Shown: positions 9,829 through 22,602, counted from the first letter of the stretch. The stretch is 64,000 nt of DNA from Dryomyza anilis (GCA_951804985.1 OX638134.1:7758790-7822789), one strand, 5' to 3'. Made by a program: numbers and translations. Notes: generated by a model not told the origin, from the sequence alone.

Positions 9829-12800
9829 CTGTAAAAAAGGAAAAAATATATTATTTAGATGATGATAAAATTATTCAGATTATAATAAAAATTGTTAGAT
9901 ATTTTAAAATAACGTTTAATTGGCACAGTTTTTTCTTGTATTGTTTGAAATTATCGTTTGAAACCGTAGTCGATGCAGTAACCAAACCGTAATCGAAATC
10001 ACAAACAAAATCGTTACCGAAACGATTATCGAAACCTATTTAAAGCGGTACTCGAACCGATATTCACCATAACTATTCGGCATATTTCAACATCAGATTG
10101 AAATCATATTAAAATTTCAATTGGATCGAATTGGTTTTTTCCTGTACAAGATTTCGATTTTTTAATCGAACTCAATTCGTTCAAGTTCAGTTTTTACAAA
10201 TGCAATTTGATTTTTCTTGTTAAATATTTAAATTTTTAAATTGAGAATATGTGAGCTGTTTCGTTAAAACTAAAACCCAAAAAAAAGAAAACTGAAATCG
10301 AAACCCTTAATCGTTTCGAATTCAATGCTTGTTTTGAACAAACATGGTGGAATTTTGTGCAATTTCAAAAATTCAAATTTCTAAACAGCAAAATACATTA
10401 TAGATTTTCTGTGAAAATGATGAAAAATAGACTGAATGGAATTTTATTAACGCATAAAAGAAAACATATGCAGTAAAGACCCTCGCCACTTGACCATCAT
10501 CATCGGCAATATATTATTAGGCTATAGACACGTACATCATGCATTACCAGCCCCTTCTTTTTTTTTTGATGTCGGTTGACCGAACTAATGCCAGTGCGTC
10601 TCGTAGGGTCAGCCCGGCACTTGAGTGTGATGCTGGGCAGCATGTGCTTCGCGCATGCGCACATTTTCTCCTATACGCCTTCCTCACTTGGCACTGGCAT
10701 TTCCCAACACACAGGGCCTAAGTAATTTCTTTTTGAATTTTTATTTTATGTTTTGCGCTACGTTGGCGTCCAAAAGTCTAAAAATAAAAATATATCAAGT
10801 GCAGACAGAGTCGGCTAAACGTAAATTGAATTTTGTTTTTCTTGTTGCGCCATGAATTAATGGTCAGTTGCAGTTGTAAAATAAGGAGTTGCCACCTAAT
10901 AATTTTAAATAAATTTAATTTCTTAAAAATTTAGTGAAAAATTGAATTTTATTGAAAAATTTAATTTTTAGTGAAAATTTGAATTTTAAGTGAAAATTTA
11001 AATGTTTAGTGAAAAATTGAATTTTTAGTGCATACTTGAATTTTTATTGCAAAATTTATTTTTTTAGTGAAAATTTGGATTTTTAGTGAAAAATTGAATT
11101 TTAAGTGAAAAATTGAATTTTTAGTGAAAAATTGAATTTTTAGTGAAAAATTGAATTTTGTAGTGAAAATTTGATTTTTTAGTGAAAAATTGAATTTTTA
11201 GTGAAAAATTGAATTTTTAGTGAAAAATTGAATTTTTAGTGAAAAATTGAATTTTTAGTGAAAAATTGAATTTTTGGTGAAAAATTTAATTTTTAGTGAA
11301 AAATTAAATTTTTATTGAAAAATTGAATTTATAGTGAAAAATCGAATTTTTAGTGAAAAATTGAACTTTTAGTGAAAATTTGAATTTTTAGTGAAAAATT
11401 GAATTTTTAGTGAAAATTTGAATTTATAGTGAAAATTTGAATTTATAGTTAAAATTTGAATTTTTAGTGAAAATTTGAATTTTTAGTAAAAATTTGAATT
11501 TTTAGTGAAAATTTGAATTTTTAGTGAAAATTTGAATTTTTAGTGAAAATTTGAATTTTTAGTGAAAATTTGAATTTTTAGTGAAAATTTGAATTTTTAG
11601 TAAAAATTTGAATTTTTAGTAAAAATTTATTTTTTTTTAGTTAAAAATTGAATTTTTAATGAAAATTTAAATTTTTAGTGAAAAATTTAATTTTTAGTGA
11701 AAAATTGAATTTTTAGTGAAAAATTGAATTTTTAGTGAAAAATTGAATTTTTAGTGAAAAATTGAATTTTTAGTGAAAAATTGAATTTTTAGTGAAAAAT
11801 TGAATTTTTAGTGAAAAATTGAATTTTTAGTGAAAAATTGAATTTTTAGTGAAAAATTGAATTTTTAGTGAAAAATTGAATTTTTAGTGAAAAATTGAAT
11901 TTTTAGTGAAAAATTGAATTTTTAGTGAAAAATTGAATTTTTAGTGAAAAATTGAATTTTTAGTGAAAATTTGAATTTTTAGTGAAAATTTGAATTTTTA
12001 GTGAAAATTTGAATTTTTAGTGAAAATTTGAATTTTTAGTGAAAAATTGAATTTTTAGTGAAAAATTGAATTTTTAGTGAAAAATTGAATTTTTAGTGAA
12101 AAATTGAATTTTTAGTGAAAAATTGAATTTTTAGTGAAAAATTGAATTTTTAGTGAGAAATTGAAATTTTAGTAAAAAATTGAATTTTTACTGAAAAATT
12201 TATCTCTTATTTAAAATTTTGTCAAAATTTATAAAGTCTTCAATATGGCAACGCCGCATATTTATGCCAACTTTAAATTATGTTCCGAATTTATTCCTTT
12301 TTTTTTTCATTTCTCTTTTAACTCATACCGTCCAGCAATCATTTAAACACATCTGCAACGACACCCACGATATGTGTAAGTGGTTCTCCTTTTTATTTTT
12401 GTGTCGTTTTCATTCATATCGAAACAGCCTTTTACGAGTTATTTGGAATTTTTTTGATTTTATTGAAAACACTCTCTCGAAATGTGTGCCGGACAAGTGG
12501 CTACCCGCGGCGCAAACTGTAACGATCGATGTTGTTGCTTTTTCAGTTCTTTCGTTGTAATTACAAAATTTATTACAACGTTCTTAAATTTATTTTTTTC
12601 ATATTTGACTGTATTCGACTTTTTTTCTGTATTTTAAGTAGGTAATACTTGTAGAAATTAGTAACACGAGTAGCTGTACGTTATTTTCAACACTTACAAG
12701 AGGTTTTATGAGTTTTTTTGAAATTAATTTCAATTATTATTGGTTTTTCATTTTTTTATTATTACGAAGGGAATATAAATATGTAAATTTAATTTATTAT

Positions 12801-15800
12801 ATTTACTTTATGCAATACTTTAATAATTTCAATTTGTTTTTCTCAAGTGCAACTCTAAAGAGTTTTAAATTTGTTAAATGTTCTGAAAAATTATAACCTT
12901 CCGTGACATTTGTATCAGTAACATGACGCGATATATTTCTTAATAAAATTAATAATTAGTATTGAGAAGAAAAAGGTTTTTAATATCAAAATATATATTT
13001 TATATGATTTATTGATCTATAATTTTTTTTTAATGATTTAATTTAATAATTTAATTTTCCTTTTCCAACTCTATTAAATGGATCAATTGTTAACTTTGTG
13101 TAATTCTTAAAACGGACTTAATCATAGACAATTTAAAGTCAACCTAGCATCGATATTTTGTTCAAATTTCGTATAGTATAAAATGCCAAATAGCCAATTT
13201 TAATTTTTGAGTTGACTTTATGTTGTCTCTGATTTAAATGGAAATTTCTGAATTTCAAATGCAAATTTCGGAATTTCAAATGGAAATTTCTGAATTTAAA
13301 ATGAAAATTTCTGATGGAATTTCAAATGGAAATTTCTGACTTTCAATTGGAAATTTTTGAATTTCAAATGGAATTTTTTAAATTTCAAATGGAAATTTTC
13401 TGAATTTCAAGTAGAAATTTCTAAATATCAAATGAAATTCTCTGAATTTCAAATGGAATTTCTGAATTTCAATTGATGTCTTTTGAATTACAAATGGAAT
13501 TTATGAATTTCAATTGATGTCTTTTGAATTTTAAATGGAATTTCTAAATTTCAATTGAAGTCTTTTGAATTTCAAATCGAATTTCTGAATTTCAATTGAT
13601 GTCTATTGAATTACAAATGGAATTTCTGAATTTCAATTGAAGTCTCTTGAATTTCAAATGGAATTTCTGAATTTCAATTGGTGTCTTTTGAATTTCAAAT
13701 GGAATTTCTGAATTTCAATTGATGTCTTTTGAATTTCAAATGGAATTTCTGAATTGTTGTCTTTTGAATTTCAAATGGATTTTGAATAGTGTTGGAATTT
13801 AAATCCTTGAAATATACCTAAAACTTTTTTTTTAAATTGAATATTTCAAATTATTAAAATATTAAACTTCCAAAAATTATATACTCACGGTCTTTGCTGC
13901 GGCGTCCGATCACGTTGCCGCCGATTCTTGAACCAGTTCGAAACCTGCGTCAACGTCAGACCCGTCTTCTTGGCCAAAGTCTTTTTCTCATCGGGCGTCG
14001 GATACCGATTGGTCGTATAGCAGTCCTTCAACGCATTGCGACTCTTCTCCTTGAAACAGTAGACCGTCTCCTCACCATCCCAGATGGTCTTGGGCAGTGG
14101 ATACTTTTTGCGCAGCCGATATTTGTCAACGGCGCCCAAAGCGCGACCGCGCACCTTCTCCGCCTCCTTGTAGTGTGCACGAAACCATAAACTCTGCAGA
14201 TCCGGATGATGTTTCATCGAAAAACAATGCGTCTCGAGCAGATTGTACAGTTCGTGGAACTGGCCGCGATGATAGGCGACAATCGCACGTGCGCGCAGTA
14301 CGCTCTCGTTGGTCTTAAAGAGCTCACTGGGCGGCAGGCTGCACAAAAAGGTAGTGAGTTTGTCGATGTCGCCGCGTTGCTGCAGTGCATCGCACATGCA
14401 CTGAATCTGATCTGTGGTGAATTGCAGAAATTTGCGCTCAAGCTGATAACCGCCACCGGACGACGTCATATTGTGCGCGCTGAGATTTGAAATAATTTGT
14501 CCGTTAGCCGTCGCAACGCTCAGCGCCGCCGTGCGTTGATTCATCGCCGTTAGGGGATCGCTCGCCAGCGAGCTTTTTGATGTCGGCGTTGTTGTGTTGT
14601 TGTTGACATTCAAATCGTTGCTGCTCATGAGAGCATTTTCAAAGATGGCGCCATTTAGCGAATTCGCGTAAAGGCCGGCGGGGGAGTTATTGGCGCTGGG
14701 TGGCGGCGATTTGTCGTAGTCGCTGGTGATGTCCTGAAAGCGTCGCTCCAGCTCTTTGTCGCTGGCGTAGGGTGAGAATTTGTCCAGGTGGAGAACGGTT
14801 TTGCAGGAGATGTTGCGCGGGTAGCCTGGAAATTAAAATTTTTTATTATAAGGGTTTTTTTTTTAATGTCTCAAAATAAAATTTTAAAAAAATAGTAGGT
14901 ATAATTATGAAATAATATAATAAAATATAAATATTATATATAAATTTATTTATAAAATTTATATTTTTTTATTATATTATATTTTTTCTTTTTTTTCTCT
15001 ATTTTTTTTTATTATTTATTTTTATTTAGTTTTTTTTTTTATTACATTTCAATAAAATTTGATACCCTTGCATTTTATTGCATTAAAAAGTTCGCACGCG
15101 CCCATTTGGCTCTATTGCAATTTGGCTTAAATTATTTGTAAATATTGCCAATTATTTAACTGATTAATGCTTAATGACTCATGTTGGTCTTATATTGGTT
15201 TTATTTTATTTTAATTTCTTTAATGACGCAGCCATGCTTCGGTTACAAACTCTTGTATTTTGATTTTTTTCTATATTCAGATAACACTCTTTGTAATTTT
15301 ATTCCTGAAAAATGTGTCGACCTCAGCAACTGAAAGGTTATAAAAATCAGTCAGGTGGCGTCTGGCCTAGTAGGAGCCAAAGGGCGCGTTGATGTGGCGA
15401 CTAAGGAAATTGTTGAAATTGCAAAATAAAATTGCCAAATATACAAAACAGAATAAATATTATACCGGTCGTTGTATACTATAGGGAACTCGTGATATTT
15501 TGATATTCATATTTTTTATACACCCAGAAAAAAATACTATATAAAGGTGCTTTGAAAACAAACAATTAATACCTCTAATATCTCACTTAATGAGGACACG
15601 TTAATATTTCGATTGACACTCTTTTTTTAAATTCAGCAAGTTCGTTTAAAAATTAATAAAAGTTACACCAGAATTTAAAGTTACACCCGAACTTTATTCA
15701 ATTCAAATTTAGATTGGTACGAATAATAGGGAAACCCTAACAAAAACTTTAATTCAAAAATCATAAAAAACCAATATACTGATATAAACGATTTCAGTAC

Positions 15801-17636
15801 TAGCGTTTTAAAAACAGTTTTTAAAAGTCGTGGATTAACCCCTGTCTAATTCATGAAATTCATTGAAAATTTAAAAATAGACCTGGTACATTTTAGTGGT
15901 AATCAAAAAAATCTTGAAAATATTCATTTTTCAATACATTTGAATTAGGTTTTCTATTAAATTTGGATTTAATATTAAAATTTATAATTATATGATTTTG
16001 TATTAGATTTTTAAATAGTAAATATTGTTTTTGAACGAATTCAAATTGTCCCAGTTAAACGTCTTTGAAATCGGTATTAATGGACATTTTAATACAATCA
16101 AATGAAATTCGATTAAAAGACCAACGAAATATGTATATAGGTCTAAGTCGACGCTACTTATCGCTACAAAAAAGTATCGGATATTTTGTAATTTATCCTG
16201 CAACTCTAATTGATCTTGTAACGATATCTAAACGAATGGCATACTGGCATACCATGCGTTTAGATATCGTTACGAGGTCAATGAGAGTTACAGAAGAATT
16301 TAAAAAATATTGGATACTTACTCGTAGCGATATCGAGCGTCTTATCAGAGCTATATACATCGTAAGTAATAAAATTATAATAGATCGGTACGAAACATTA
16401 TACGAAATCGAGTCTATATCAAAAAGAAAAATTCCGTTATTTATGTGATAAATGCTTACTCCCAGTCTGCCATGCGATATCGGTCCAGAATCGTTTTTTT
16501 ATCGTTTCGAATAAATTTCATCATCTCGACTGGGATTCCATTCCACTCTGCCATTCGATTCGAGACTGTTTCGAGATGTCGAGGAATTCATTCATCTCGA
16601 TTACGATTTCGAATCTATGTTATACTACAATCCGTTCCAAGATGTACGCAGATATCGTAATGAGATAATGAATTTTATACGAAACGAAAAAAAAACGATT
16701 CTGGATCGATATCGAGATTGATTCGAAAAAAATAGCGATATCGATGTGATAAATATTTAATTATCGGCTTTTCCTTAAATTTTATTGTACGAAAACTTTA
16801 AAAAATTAGTAGTGATCAAGCAACGAGATCAAACTTTTTATCGCAGTTAGTTCGAGAAAACTTCGATCATCGAAGAGCTTTGAGACATGACAGACTGGGA
16901 ATTCTTACAAAATTCGAATGTACGATATATGTATATTAAAAATTAGATAACATTACTAGATCGTATTCTTTTTACCAAAATTGGTTCGACAAAGCTTCGA
17001 GGCATCAAAGGTCTCGCAGACATGTCAAACTGCGATGTCATGAATATAATGAATATATAAAAAATTAAAAAACGGTTAAATAAATTTAACTTTTTGATAT
17101 GAAGAAATTGTTATTTTTATATAGTTCGTGTTAAGTCAAATTCTTTGTAATACATACAACATCTACCATTTATTTCGATATTGATGCGAGAAGGACACGA
17201 TATGTCTACCAATGTGTACGATATCAAAACAGATCTTATACCAATATCAAAGGCCAAAAGTTCTAAAATGCAAGGATAGTTCAAAGCGAAATCTCACAGT
17301 TTTTTTTCGAAACGAGAATAAAAACTATTTTGGGTTGATATCACATCGAATAGTGCAAAGATATCTAGATGAATTCGATATATTAAGTAAATTAAGAAAC
17401 TTCTGAAAATGTTGAATTCAATAATAGAAAATGAATGTTCTTTTTTTGTTTAAATAAAACCTTTGAGAACACCCACCTGTATTGGGTATAAAAAGTGCTC
17501 CATAATTAATCGGCGAATGCATATCCTGATTCAGTGTCGAATTATCGGATGCCGTACCGCCGGAACTTGTCGAATCCAAATCGCCATTAAGCGACGATGA
17601 CAAAGTAGTATCCATATTTTTATCAAACATTTGCAT
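9723..17636 (-). CDS. Six4: SIX-class homeobox transcription factor Six4
   Basis: Three coding exons, 17636-17477, 14825-13889 and 9828-9723 (160+937+106 = 1203 bp), encode 400 residues with phases that fit exactly. The N-terminal region (1-185) is Ser/Thr/Asn-rich. The SIX domain spans about 189-298 ([20 protein letters not shown]...). The homeodomain spans about 304-363, with [18 protein letters not shown] and the recognition helix [13 protein letters not shown] (Lys at homeodomain position 50). [15 protein letters not shown] and IWDGEE place it in the Six4/5 subclass, not Six1/2 or Six3/6. The short C-terminal tail ends [10 protein letters not shown]. In Drosophila, Six4 acts in the nucleus in muscle, gonad and head mesoderm; that role is inferred here by orthology. 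The size matches fly Six4 proteins (about 390-400 residues). Introns of 2.65 and 4.06 kb are filled with repeats. No break or frameshift is seen. Confidence 0.96.
10570..10720. promoter_or_regulatory. GC-rich palindrome-bearing island in Six4 intron 2
   Basis: About 150 bp markedly richer in G+C than the rest of the intron. AATGCCAGTG (10587-10596) is exactly complementary to CACTGGCATT (10692-10701). Inside are ATGCTGGGCAGCAT and GCGCATGCGC palindromes. It could be an intronic enhancer or a structured RNA; nothing decides between them. Confidence 0.35.
10929..12203 (+). repeat. 19-bp minisatellite, block 1
   Basis: About 65 copies of the unit GTGAAAAATTGAATTTTTA. The centre (about 11,700-12,160) is nearly pure and the edges are degenerate. 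A variant sub-block with AAAATTTGAATTTTT lies at about 11,400-11,630. It lies in Six4 intron 2. Not coding: frames are broken by TGA and TAG. Confidence 0.95.
12230..12560. other. Higher-complexity intronic segment
   Basis: Non-repetitive sequence between two minisatellites in Six4 intron 2. It has an E-box-like and CG-containing stretch near 12,480-12,540 (CCGGACAAGTGGCTACCCGC). No gene is seen; it may be a regulatory element. Confidence 0.3.
13240..13795. repeat. 41-bp minisatellite in Six4 intron 2
   Basis: Repeats of about 41 bp alternate TTTCAATTGATGTCTTTTG and AATTTCAAATGGAATTTCTG. The right half is regular. The left half breaks down into shorter TTTCAAATGGAAATTTCTGA repeats. It ends about 95 bp from the homeodomain exon donor. 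Confidence 0.85.
13889..14825 (-). CDS. Six4: Six4 coding exon 2 (SIX domain and homeodomain)
   Basis: The acceptor TTAATTTCCAG opens with [20 protein letters not shown]. The exon holds the whole SIX domain and homeodomain and leaves at RTPQQR plus CC before GTGAGT. Without splicing it would stop one codon later. Confidence 0.96.
14826..17476. other. Six4 intron 1 contents
   Basis: No coding exon seen. 14,830-15,060 is T-rich low-complexity DNA. 15,080-15,420 is more complex (GCACGCGCCCATTTGGC, AGGTGGCGTCTGGCC) and may be regulatory. A MITE end lies at 15,530. 16,040-17,400 is a CGATATCG-rich dispersed repeat related to 33,050-33,400. Confidence 0.5.
16209..16300. repeat. Long imperfect hairpin inside a dispersed repeat
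   Basis: About 39 bp on each side of 16,245 are complementary with about five mismatches. The core GTAACGATATCTAAACG is matched by CGTTTAGATATCGTTAC. The phrase GTAACGAYATNNAAANGAATG recurs at 33,352-33,375. It may be the fold-back end of an inactive element. Confidence 0.6.
17477..17636 (-). CDS. Six4: Six4 coding exon 1
   Basis: Starts at AAAAAATGCAAATG ([12 protein letters not shown]...) and ends ...ALFIPNT plus one base at the donor CAG|GTGGGT. Ser/Thr/Asp-rich with no recognisable domain. Confidence 0.9.
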
Positions 17637-17984
17637 TTTTTAAGGTAATAACACTTTTTGAACTATTTTTTATATTTTTAATAATTTGTTTTTAGCACTT
17701 TAATGCAATTATAAATCAAACATATTTTAATTATATATTTTTTAAGCACTTTTGGACAGAAGATTAATATTTTAACTAATTCTTTAAAGTATTTTTTTTT
17801 CCTAAATTTATTAATTTTAACTTTTGTTTAAATGTATCCAAAATACATTTATTTTAAATCATTTGCTCGACTTTTATCACATTTAACTTTAAAATTTATC
17901 GCATTTTTATTATGTTACATAATTTTTTTATAATTATTGAAACTTTTTAAACGAACCGCTCGTGCACGTTGTTCGAGACGAACT
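17637..17984 (-). other. Six4: Six4 5' UTR (predicted)
   Basis: The interval between the predicted start site at 17984 and the initiator ATG. It is A+T-rich and shows no obvious intron, giving a leader of 348 nt if unspliced. Confidence 0.5.
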
Positions 17985-17986
17985 GA
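17951..17986 (-). promoter_or_regulatory. Six4: Six4 core promoter: Inr + DPE, no TATA
   Basis: On the minus strand TCAGTT (17986-17981) matches the insect initiator TCA(+1)KTY, with +1 at 17984. GGTTCG occupies exactly +28 to +33 (17957-17952), matching the DPE consensus RGWYV at its required spacing. No TATA box is seen 25-35 bp upstream. Inr/DPE promoters are typical of fly developmental regulators, which fits Six4. Confidence 0.65.
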
Positions 17987-18129
17987 AATGAAAATTGGTG
18001 AAAAGCGAACGCAGCAACGAAGCCTCAAAATGCAACACAGCACCAAAGAAGAGCTGCAATTTAAAAATGTCTATGTATTTGTGAAGTTTGATTCGTGTTT
18101 GTGTATTTTTCTTTACGAGCCTTAGGAAC

Positions 18130-18466
18130 ATTTTGGAATAGTGAAACCTATGCTATAAGGGGTTGTTTGTGTTTTCAAATATTGATCCTGTTGTATAGGA
18201 AGGCGTTTCCTTTTCATTGAGACGCCATTTTTTGTTGAGTTCCCGCGTTACTTGCAGGTTTTTCTGCTTCATTTTTCGTTTTATTTTCAAACGATGTCTC
18301 TGATTATTTTGCAAGTTATTCCAATAAGAAAGAAGTTTTATTTAAACAAACAAAAAGTGGCGTTTTAAAGTTTGTTGTACGCCAACCATTTATTTAATTA
18401 GCTACCGAAAGTCCTTGACCTACAATGAAAGGTATTATCAGAAAATCACAGAAAATCAATATATAA
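18130..18466. other. Spacer upstream of the Six4 promoter
   Basis: Moderately complex A+T-rich DNA between the Six4 promoter and the octanucleotide array. No gene is seen; proximal regulatory sites are possible. Confidence 0.4.
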
Positions 18467-20590
18467 TTTGTTTATTTCTTTATTTCTTTATTTCTTCATT
18501 TCTTTATTTCTTTATTTCTTTATTTCTTTATTTCTTTATTTCTTTATTTCTTTATTTCTCTATTTCTTTATTTCTTTATTTCTTTATTTCTTTATTTCTT
18601 TATTTCTTTATTTCTTTATTTCTTTATTTCTTTATTTCTTTATTTCTTTATTTCTTTATTTCTTTATTTCTTTATTTCTTTATTTCTTTATTTCTTTATT
18701 TCTTTATTTCTTTATTTCTTTATTTCTTTATTTCTTTATTTCTTTATTTCTTTATTTCTTTATTTCTTTATTTCTTTATTTCTTTATTTCTTTATTTCTT
18801 TATTTCTTTATTTCTTTATTTCTTTATTTCTTTATTTCTTTATTTCTTTATTTCTTTATTTCTTTATTTCTTTATTTCTTTATTTCTTTATTTCTTTATT
18901 TCTTTATTTCTTTATTTCTTTATTTCTTTATTTCTTTATTTCTTTATTTCTTTATTTCTTTATTTCTTTATTTCTTTATTTCTTTATTTCTTTATTTCTT
19001 TATTTCTTTATTTCTTTATTTCTTTATTTCTGTATTTCTTTATTTCTTTATTTCTTTATTTCTTTATTTCTTTATTTCTTTATTTCTTTATTTCTTTATT
19101 TCTTTATTTCTTTATTTCTTTATTTCTTTATTTATTTATTTCTTTATTTCTTTATTTCTTTATTTCTTTATTTCTTTATTTCTTTATTTCTTTATTTCTT
19201 TATTTCTTTATTTCTTTATTTCTTTATTTCTTTATTTCTTTATTTCTTTATTTCTTTATTTATTTCTTTATTTCTTTATTTCTTTATTTCTTTATTTCTT
19301 TATTTCTTTATTTCTTTATTTCTTTATTTCTTTATTTCTTTATTTCTTTATTTCTTTATTTCTTTATTTCTTTATTTCTTTATTTCTTTATTTCTTTATT
19401 TCTTTATTTCTTTATTTCTTTATTTCTTTATTTCTTTATTTCTTTATTTCTTTATTTCTTTATTTCTTTATTTCTTTATTTCTTTATTTCTTTATTTCTG
19501 TATTTCTGTATTTCTTTATTTCTTTATTTCTTTATTTCTTTATTTCTTTATTTCTTTATTTCTTTATTTCTTTATTTCTTTATTTCTTTATTTCTTTATT
19601 TCTTTATTTCTTTATTTATTTATTTCTTTATTTCTTTATTTCTTTATTTCTTTATTTCTTTATTTCTTTATTTCTTTATTTCTTTATTTCTTTATTTCTT
19701 TATTTCTTTATTTCTTTATTTCTTTATTTCTTTATTTCTTTATTTCTTTATTTCTTTATTTCTTTATTTCTTTATTTCTTTATTTCTTTATTTCTTTATT
19801 TCTTTATTTCTTTATTTCTTTATTTCTTTATTTCTTTATTTCTTTATTTCTTTATTTCTTTATTTCTTTATTTCTTTATTTCTTTATTTCTTTATTTCTT
19901 TATTTCTTTATTTCTTTATTTCTTTATTTCTTTATTTCTTTATTTATTTATTTCTTTATTTCTTTATTTCTTTATTTCTTTATTTCTTTATTTCTTTATT
20001 TCTTTATTTCTTTATTTCTTTATTTCTTTATTTCTTTATTTCTTTATTTCTTTATTTCTTTATTTCTTTATTTCTTTATTTCTTTATTTCTTTATTTCTT
20101 TATTTCTTTATTTCTTTATTTCTTTATTTCTTTATTTCTTTATTTCTTTATTTCTTTATTTCTTTATTTCTTTATTTCTTTATTTCTTTATTTCTTTATT
20201 TCTTTATTTCTTTATTTCTTTATTTCTTTATTTCTTTATTTCTTTATTTCTTTATTTCTTTATTTCTTTATTTCTTTATTTCTTTATTTCTTTATTTCTT
20301 TATTTCTTTATTTCTTTATTTCTTTATTTCTTTATTTCTTTATTTCTTTATTTCTTTATTTCTTTATTTCTTTATTTCTTTATTTCTTTATTTCTTTATT
20401 TCTTTATTTCTTTATTTCTTTATTTCTTTATTTCTTTATTTCTTTATTTCTTTATTTCTTTATTTCTTTATTTCTTTATTTCTTTATTTCGTTATTTCTT
20501 TATTTCTTCATTTCTTTATTTCTTTATTTCTTTATTTCTTTATTTCTTTATTTCTTTATTTCTTTATTTCTTTATTTCTTTATTTCCTTA
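18467..20590. repeat. 2.1-kb (TTTATTTC)n octanucleotide array
   Basis: About 265 head-to-tail copies of TTTATTTC with only a dozen or so substitutions (e.g. CTCTATTTC at 18,557, CTGTATTTC at 19,030 and 19,498, CGTTATTTC near 20,491) and a few 4-bp slips (19,130, 19,258, 19,612, 19,943). The 8-bp period reads open in all plus frames for over 700 codons as an (FISLFLYF)n artefact. The other strand has AATAAA in every unit. Confidence 0.98.
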
Positions 20591-22304
20591 TTTTTTTTTC
20601 TTTATTTTTAATTAGATTTTTTATTATCTTTTCACCTGTCGCCTACTTTAAGTCCCATCTTATAACATAATATCTTCTATTATATCTCTTCATTTATTAA
20701 CATTGAGTTCGGGTATCGTATTAAATATATTTTCGAATTCCAAAGAAGTTTCTTATGCAAACCTTTGTCAATTCGTGAGTTGTCTTGTTCGGCAGCTACG
20801 TTGACTTCTGTTCTATTTCTTCTAAGACTGGTATCGACTTTCTGCACTCGAGGAATTTGATCCGTAAAATGTTTATACTTGATTGTAGGATTCCTTTTAC
20901 AAAACAAAATTCTATTGCGCAAATATTTGTTGTAATTGCATAAAAAATATATTTGTGACGCTTTTTATTAAATTAGCTTTTATTTTAAGATTGTCGAAAA
21001 TGTATTTAAATACTTTATTGAACAAATATGTATTTAATAATAATAATAATAGTGGCTTTTATAATTAAATAAAAGTATTTATTATATGCAAACTTAGATA
21101 TGTAGAAATTTTTCTTTTTCACATTTTATTTATTTTTTATTTTTTGAAAATTCTATTCTTCCCAAAATACAATGTACTTGAAATACTTAATAATTACTTA
21201 TTTAAATTTTTACATTTGGCAAATTATTTAATAAGCTGACAAAATTTATTGTCAAAATAAAAACATAGATATTTTTCAAAATTCTGTAATTCGCAAAGTT
21301 ATCTTCCTAACCTTGATTTTAAATCAGTGTTTTAAAAAAAAAGTTACTGTAAAACATCAATTGTCTCAGAGAGATGATTATCCAAAAATATTAACTATCT
21401 TGCTTTATGGCCATATATAATGTCAGTCTATACATCAGTCTATTCGTCAGTCAGTTAGTCAATCAACCAAGTCATTGTCTGGCTCTTTGTAGCGACTTTT
21501 CCCACACTCGATCAACTGCTGAGCGCCGCACATTTTATAAAATCAGGCAACGAACGAACGGCTTTAACGTACGTTGGTGGTGTCCGATTCGCAAAAATTG
21601 TCCTACAATGCAAAATTATTATAAAACAAAACAAAATTAATTTTTAATATTTTTCTAAACATTGAAATGCTGTAAGGCAGCAAGCAGCCATCAAGTAATA
21701 TTAATTTATGTTGGCAACACTCGACGATTTTAAAGGCGCTGCGCTTGTATTATGAAAATAAATATGGTAATAAAAAAAATAACAAATTTTAACTGAAAGT
21801 ATTTTTTTGTTTATGTATTGAATTAAATGTAACGGACTTGTGTCTGTCTATATTTTTCTTGTTGTTTTATTCTTTTTAAAATAATAAAAACAACCTGTTA
21901 ATTGTTTACAGAAAGATTTGTCTTTTGTGAATGAATGTTGGAGCGATTATTTATTGTTGTATTGTTTCTACACTTCAAATAAAAAAATACCATAAAATTA
22001 ATAGTATTTTTATAGTAGCTCAATAGTTTTTGCTATTACTTCAATAATGTTTTTGCTATTAAAATTTGTCAATAATATAAATTATTCTTTTAAACGTTTT
22101 ATACCATTAAATACTTTAAAAAAATTTAAAAAATAATGAAAACTAAATTTATATTTTTAATATATCGACCCTCCTAATATTTCATAACATGTCAAGTCAT
22201 AAAAGTGAGTTTTTAAGGAGAAGGTTTTTAAAAAATATTCATCGTTTAGCCCAAAATTATTATAGCATTTTTATTTAAAATCAAAAATTGTTGATTCTAT
22301 TTTG

Positions 22305-22520
22305 CACTCAGAAACAAATACTATAAAATCAATAGTTTTGCTATTAAAATTAGTCAATAGTATAAATTATTATTTTAATTGATAAATACCATTAAGTACT
22401 ATAAAATACTATTAAATACTATTAAAATGTTTTTGTGTTTATCTAGAAATATTTATTTTTTGTATGCTATTTAATCAATAAACGTCCTATTGACCATTTT
22501 AATAGGATTTTTTCTGAGTG
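22305..22520. mobile_element. 216-bp MITE
   Basis: The left end CACTCAGAAACAAATACTAT (22,305) and right end ATAGGATTTTTTCTGAGTG (22,520) form an imperfect inverted repeat of about 24 bp. Related ends occur at 7,921, 15,530 and probably 7,535. Non-coding; the target duplication is unclear. Confidence 0.55.
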
Positions 22521-22602
22521 TGAATATTACAAAATTCAAAAAACTATGCTATCTCGACTTAGCATATAATAGAATCGGACTGTCTGTATTACTTAAATAC
22601 TA

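Noticed and set aside
13894..14490. Plus-strand frames opposite Six4 exon 2
   Set aside because: Antisense shadows of the SIX and homeodomain coding sequence.
16065..16448. 127-codon plus-strand frame
   Set aside because: Lies across the hairpin of a dispersed repeat; no recognisable domain.
18415..20670. 751- and 715-codon plus-strand frames
   Set aside because: Pure consequence of an 8-bp repeat without stop codons in any plus frame; (FISLFLYF)n is not a protein family and no promoter or exon structure is seen.
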